Source: Sclerurus mexicanus
Lineage: Eukaryota > Chordata > Aves > Passeriformes > Furnariidae
Length of the DNA: 64,000 nt
Reading direction: 5' to 3'
Assembly: GCA_013396755.1 (NCBI GenBank)
Contig: VWZF01002690.1
Location: 248,001 to 312,000 of the forward strand
This document shows, piece after piece, positions 61,657-64,000 of the stretch. Below the pieces are notes generated by a model that was not told the DNA's origin, did not search any database, and worked only from the letters and a program-made list of their open reading frames with translations. A program made the position numbers and the translations under genes. Each line of letters begins with the position of its first letter. Positions within the stretch are counted from its first letter, which is position 1.

Positions 61657-61773
61657 GGGGGATGAGGCTTTGAACAGCCTGGCTTAGTGTAAGGTTCCTG
61701 TCCTTGGGAGGGGTGTGGGAACTTGATGATCCCTAAGGTCCCTTCCAACCCAAACCATTCTATGAGTCTATGA
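61657..61773 (+). mobile_element. CR1 LINE, extreme 3' fragment (plus strand)
   Basis: GGGGGATGAGGCTTTGAACA, then GCCTGGCTTAGTGTAAGGTT, 'CCTGTCCTTGGGAGGGGTGT', 'GATGATCCCTAAGGTCCCTT' and 'CCAACCCAAACCATTCTATG' with the tail octamer. Class A. The following minus-strand copy carries the same segment inverted. Confidence 0.94.
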
Positions 61774-62253
61774 CTATGTTGATGACTTAAACCTCCAGAA
61801 GCAGGACCCTATTGATGCTCTGAAAGAGGATTCCTTTCTAAGATGTTGTTGTGGTATCAGCTAGACTCTAACAGAAATGTCTCACTGAATATGGCAAATC
61901 ATATTTGGGGCATGAAATATTAGGGCAACCAAATGGTAAAATACCTGCCCTTCCACTTGGCTGTGACATCAGCTAAATGTAAATCCTAGCACTTCAGTGA
62001 GAGAGAAGTTAAACTTGGCTTTTTATTTATTGAAGTACTACAGTGTCTCACAAAGTAGCAGGACACTTGAGTCCCAGAGAGGGGCAGAAACTAAACCATC
62101 AGTCTATGGAGCAAGGGCAAACCTTTAACCTCCACTCATGTTGATGTCACTTGGGGTGGAATATATGTCCCCTAAAATCAGAGAGAGAATTCAGCTGCCT
62201 CAAACAGACATTTACTGCTCATTATGTGTTGTGAATTCTTTTATCTGATCTTT
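61774..62253. other. Unique spacer between inverted CR1 copies
   Basis: Nothing recognised. Confidence 0.45.
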
Positions 62254-62403
62254 AGATAGAATCATAAAATCATAGATTCATAGAATGGTTTGGGTTGGAA
62301 GGGACCTTAAAGCTCATCTCATTCCAATCCCCCTGCCATGGCCAGGGACACCTTCCACTAGACCAGGTTGCTCAGATCCCATCCAACCTGGCCTTGAACA
62401 CTG
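62254..62403 (-). mobile_element. CR1 LINE, extreme 3' fragment (minus strand)
   Basis: Three tail octamers (GATAGAATCATAAAATCATA and on), then 'GAATGGTTTGGGTTGGAAGG', 'GACCTTAAAGCTCATCTCAT', 'CACTAGACCAGGTTGCTCAG' and 'CAACCTGGCCTTGAACACTG'. The preserved tail and near-consensus sequence make it one of the younger copies. Class A. Confidence 0.95.
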
Positions 62404-64000
62404 ATAACTTCAAAGATCTTGAGCCTGCTGGAGGCTCTGCATCATCTCTGCCACCCTATGTGAATGTCTTGGATGCCAAAGGGCATCTCAAATGATCCTG
62501 AGCATCTATTTTAAGCAACTGAATCTTACCCTGTGCACCTAAGAAGTGTGTTGTAGAGGTCTGAGTTAGACAATATAGGCTCTTTTTGGAGTCACCGGAG
62601 ACAAATGGGCACCTTCAGAGGATAATCACTTTGACTTAAGAAAGTTGACTGCTTTGGAGAAAATTACTAACTCTTAGGAAGCAATTCTTTCTTTCTGTAG
62701 GGACTGAGTAGTTCTGCAGGGAACATGCATAGTTCAGATCTAGAGAAACAATTGTTAGATGCCTAATTTAAGGCACATGAACTTTGTCCCATATGACCTT
62801 CGCTTGTGCCCTTTAAGCTAAAATGACATGCTTTATTTGGAAATAGCCCTAAGCCATTTACAAAAGGTTTCTGTCCTTTCATGAAAACAGTGGTCATGAC
62901 ATTAAATGACAAACACGAGATTTGGTTACAATCCATATCTGACATACATTAAAAGCTAACAATATTAATTTGCAAGACAAAGCATGTTATAATAGGCTGT
63001 CAATATATTCGGTTTAACGTGTACCACATATGACCAAAGAAAGCCACCGAGGGGATTATGTTGTCTGAATTCCTCAATAAAATGGCAACCGTAAGATCCA
63101 TCAAATATTACTTTTTTTGGGGAGAAAAAAAAGCTAAGTATGAAAATCTATAGCTAAGAGAAACACAAGCCCAGAGGGAGAATTCAAGATCTGTTTATGT
63201 GCAATTGAGTTTTGCTTTGTGAAAATCTTGACAGCTAGAGGAGCTGCCTTACTTGCATGAGACTGTTAATCACATTCGTGGATCTACATGCTGCTAACTG
63301 CACACTAAATTCCTGAAGATTTACAGTCTTTGCTCTGGTTTTACCTCATTTACACCACTCATTGCCCTATAGATGTAGCTTACCACATATGGGGGATTGA
63401 AATTTGAGCATTATCTCAGTATCTTAATGACTAATCCTGAATGATGAACCTGTGAGTCCAAGCACACCCCGAAGTAATTTAGGTTGTGACAGTCTGTAAT
63501 TCGTACTGTAAATCAATGAAACTAGAGACATATTTTATAATTTGGTTTAGGCATGTGCGTATGCCAGATTAATAAAAGTCAGTACAGACAGAAAATTTTG
63601 CATTAACATGTTATTTAGCATACTTTCATAATCAGTAGTTTACAAGTTAAGTTATTGCACATTTGTAAAGAGAAGGCTGCAGCTTGAGCAGAAAATTAGC
63701 AGCACTGTGAAATATCAGCATATTATGTTCCTTCTGACTTCAGCAGTGAAAATATAAGAGAACACCAATGAGGTCTGGATTTGATATCAGTGAGCTTCCT
63801 CCTTTCAGTCCCACTGAGCTTCAAACGTGGGCACTTCCCTTTCAAATTCTGCTGTATTTTGTGTCTCTGCTGTCCTTTCTTATTAGCATCTCCTTACTCT
63901 GTCTAAAAGGCCTTGCTTTCTCACCACTGCCAGATCTGATATTTCTTTCCTTAGAATACTCCGAACCTGAATAATTAGGTTCTGTGCTGTAGGTTTGAAA
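62404..64000. other. Unique AT-rich non-coding DNA to window end
   Basis: No repeat or gene recognised. Open frames are under 70 codons. Confidence 0.5.

Noticed and set aside
1..64000. CRISPR arrays, tRNA/rRNA genes, bacterial operons, endogenous retrovirus LTRs or genes
   Set aside because: No regularly spaced repeats, no cloverleaf with A and B boxes, no gene-dense layout, and no retroviral gene or paired LTR was recognised. The window behaves as vertebrate non-coding DNA.

Overview
The window reads as non-coding DNA from a bird, either intergenic or inside a very long intron. The strongest evidence is repeat content: I can recognise 19 separate CR1 (LINE) insertions or fragments. Many end in the avian CR1 3' tail built on the ATTCTATG octamer and carry the adjoining 'GGTTTGGGTTGGAAGGGACC'-type block. 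The background is AT-rich with long T-runs. I found no convincing host protein-coding exon, tRNA, rRNA, CRISPR array, or bacterial or viral gene. The open reading frames present are short, lack recognisable domains, and are best explained as chance or as CR1 remnants.

Layout. 0-14 kb is mostly unique AT-rich DNA with CR1 pieces at about 3.0, 6.8, 7.7 and 10.1 kb, a CpG-enriched patch with a nested stem-loop at 10.7-11.1 kb, and an orphan 192-codon ORF at 7.0 kb. 14.9-16.6 kb holds an old, diverged CR1 and two short younger ones. 21.7-25.8 kb is the densest block: a plus-strand CR1 split by a younger minus-strand CR1, then a 1.57-kb minus-strand CR1 that still spells recognisable reverse-transcriptase motifs. 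26-38 kb is almost repeat-free apart from small inverted microsatellites. 38-41.6 kb holds three CR1 copies, one of about 1.06 kb. 42-51 kb is unrecognised unique DNA. 51.5-64 kb holds further CR1 pieces, a second old CR1-like element, and three probable fossils of the ancient amniote SINE MIR.

How the parts relate. Nothing here forms an operon or pathway. The organisation comes from retrotransposon history. Four classes of CR1 can be told apart by sequence: A, the GGTTTGGGTTGGAAGG tail; B, the tail ending TTGGACTTGATGATCTTGAA; C, the GAGTTGGAAGGGACCTCTGG tail; D, ancient. One nested insertion orders A after C. The most unusual pattern is that all six plus-strand CR1s are followed by a minus-strand CR1, five of them within about 0.8 kb or nested, giving tail-to-tail inverted pairs. 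All coordinates of diverged elements are hand-drawn and may be off by 10-30 bases. No alignment or database search was possible.
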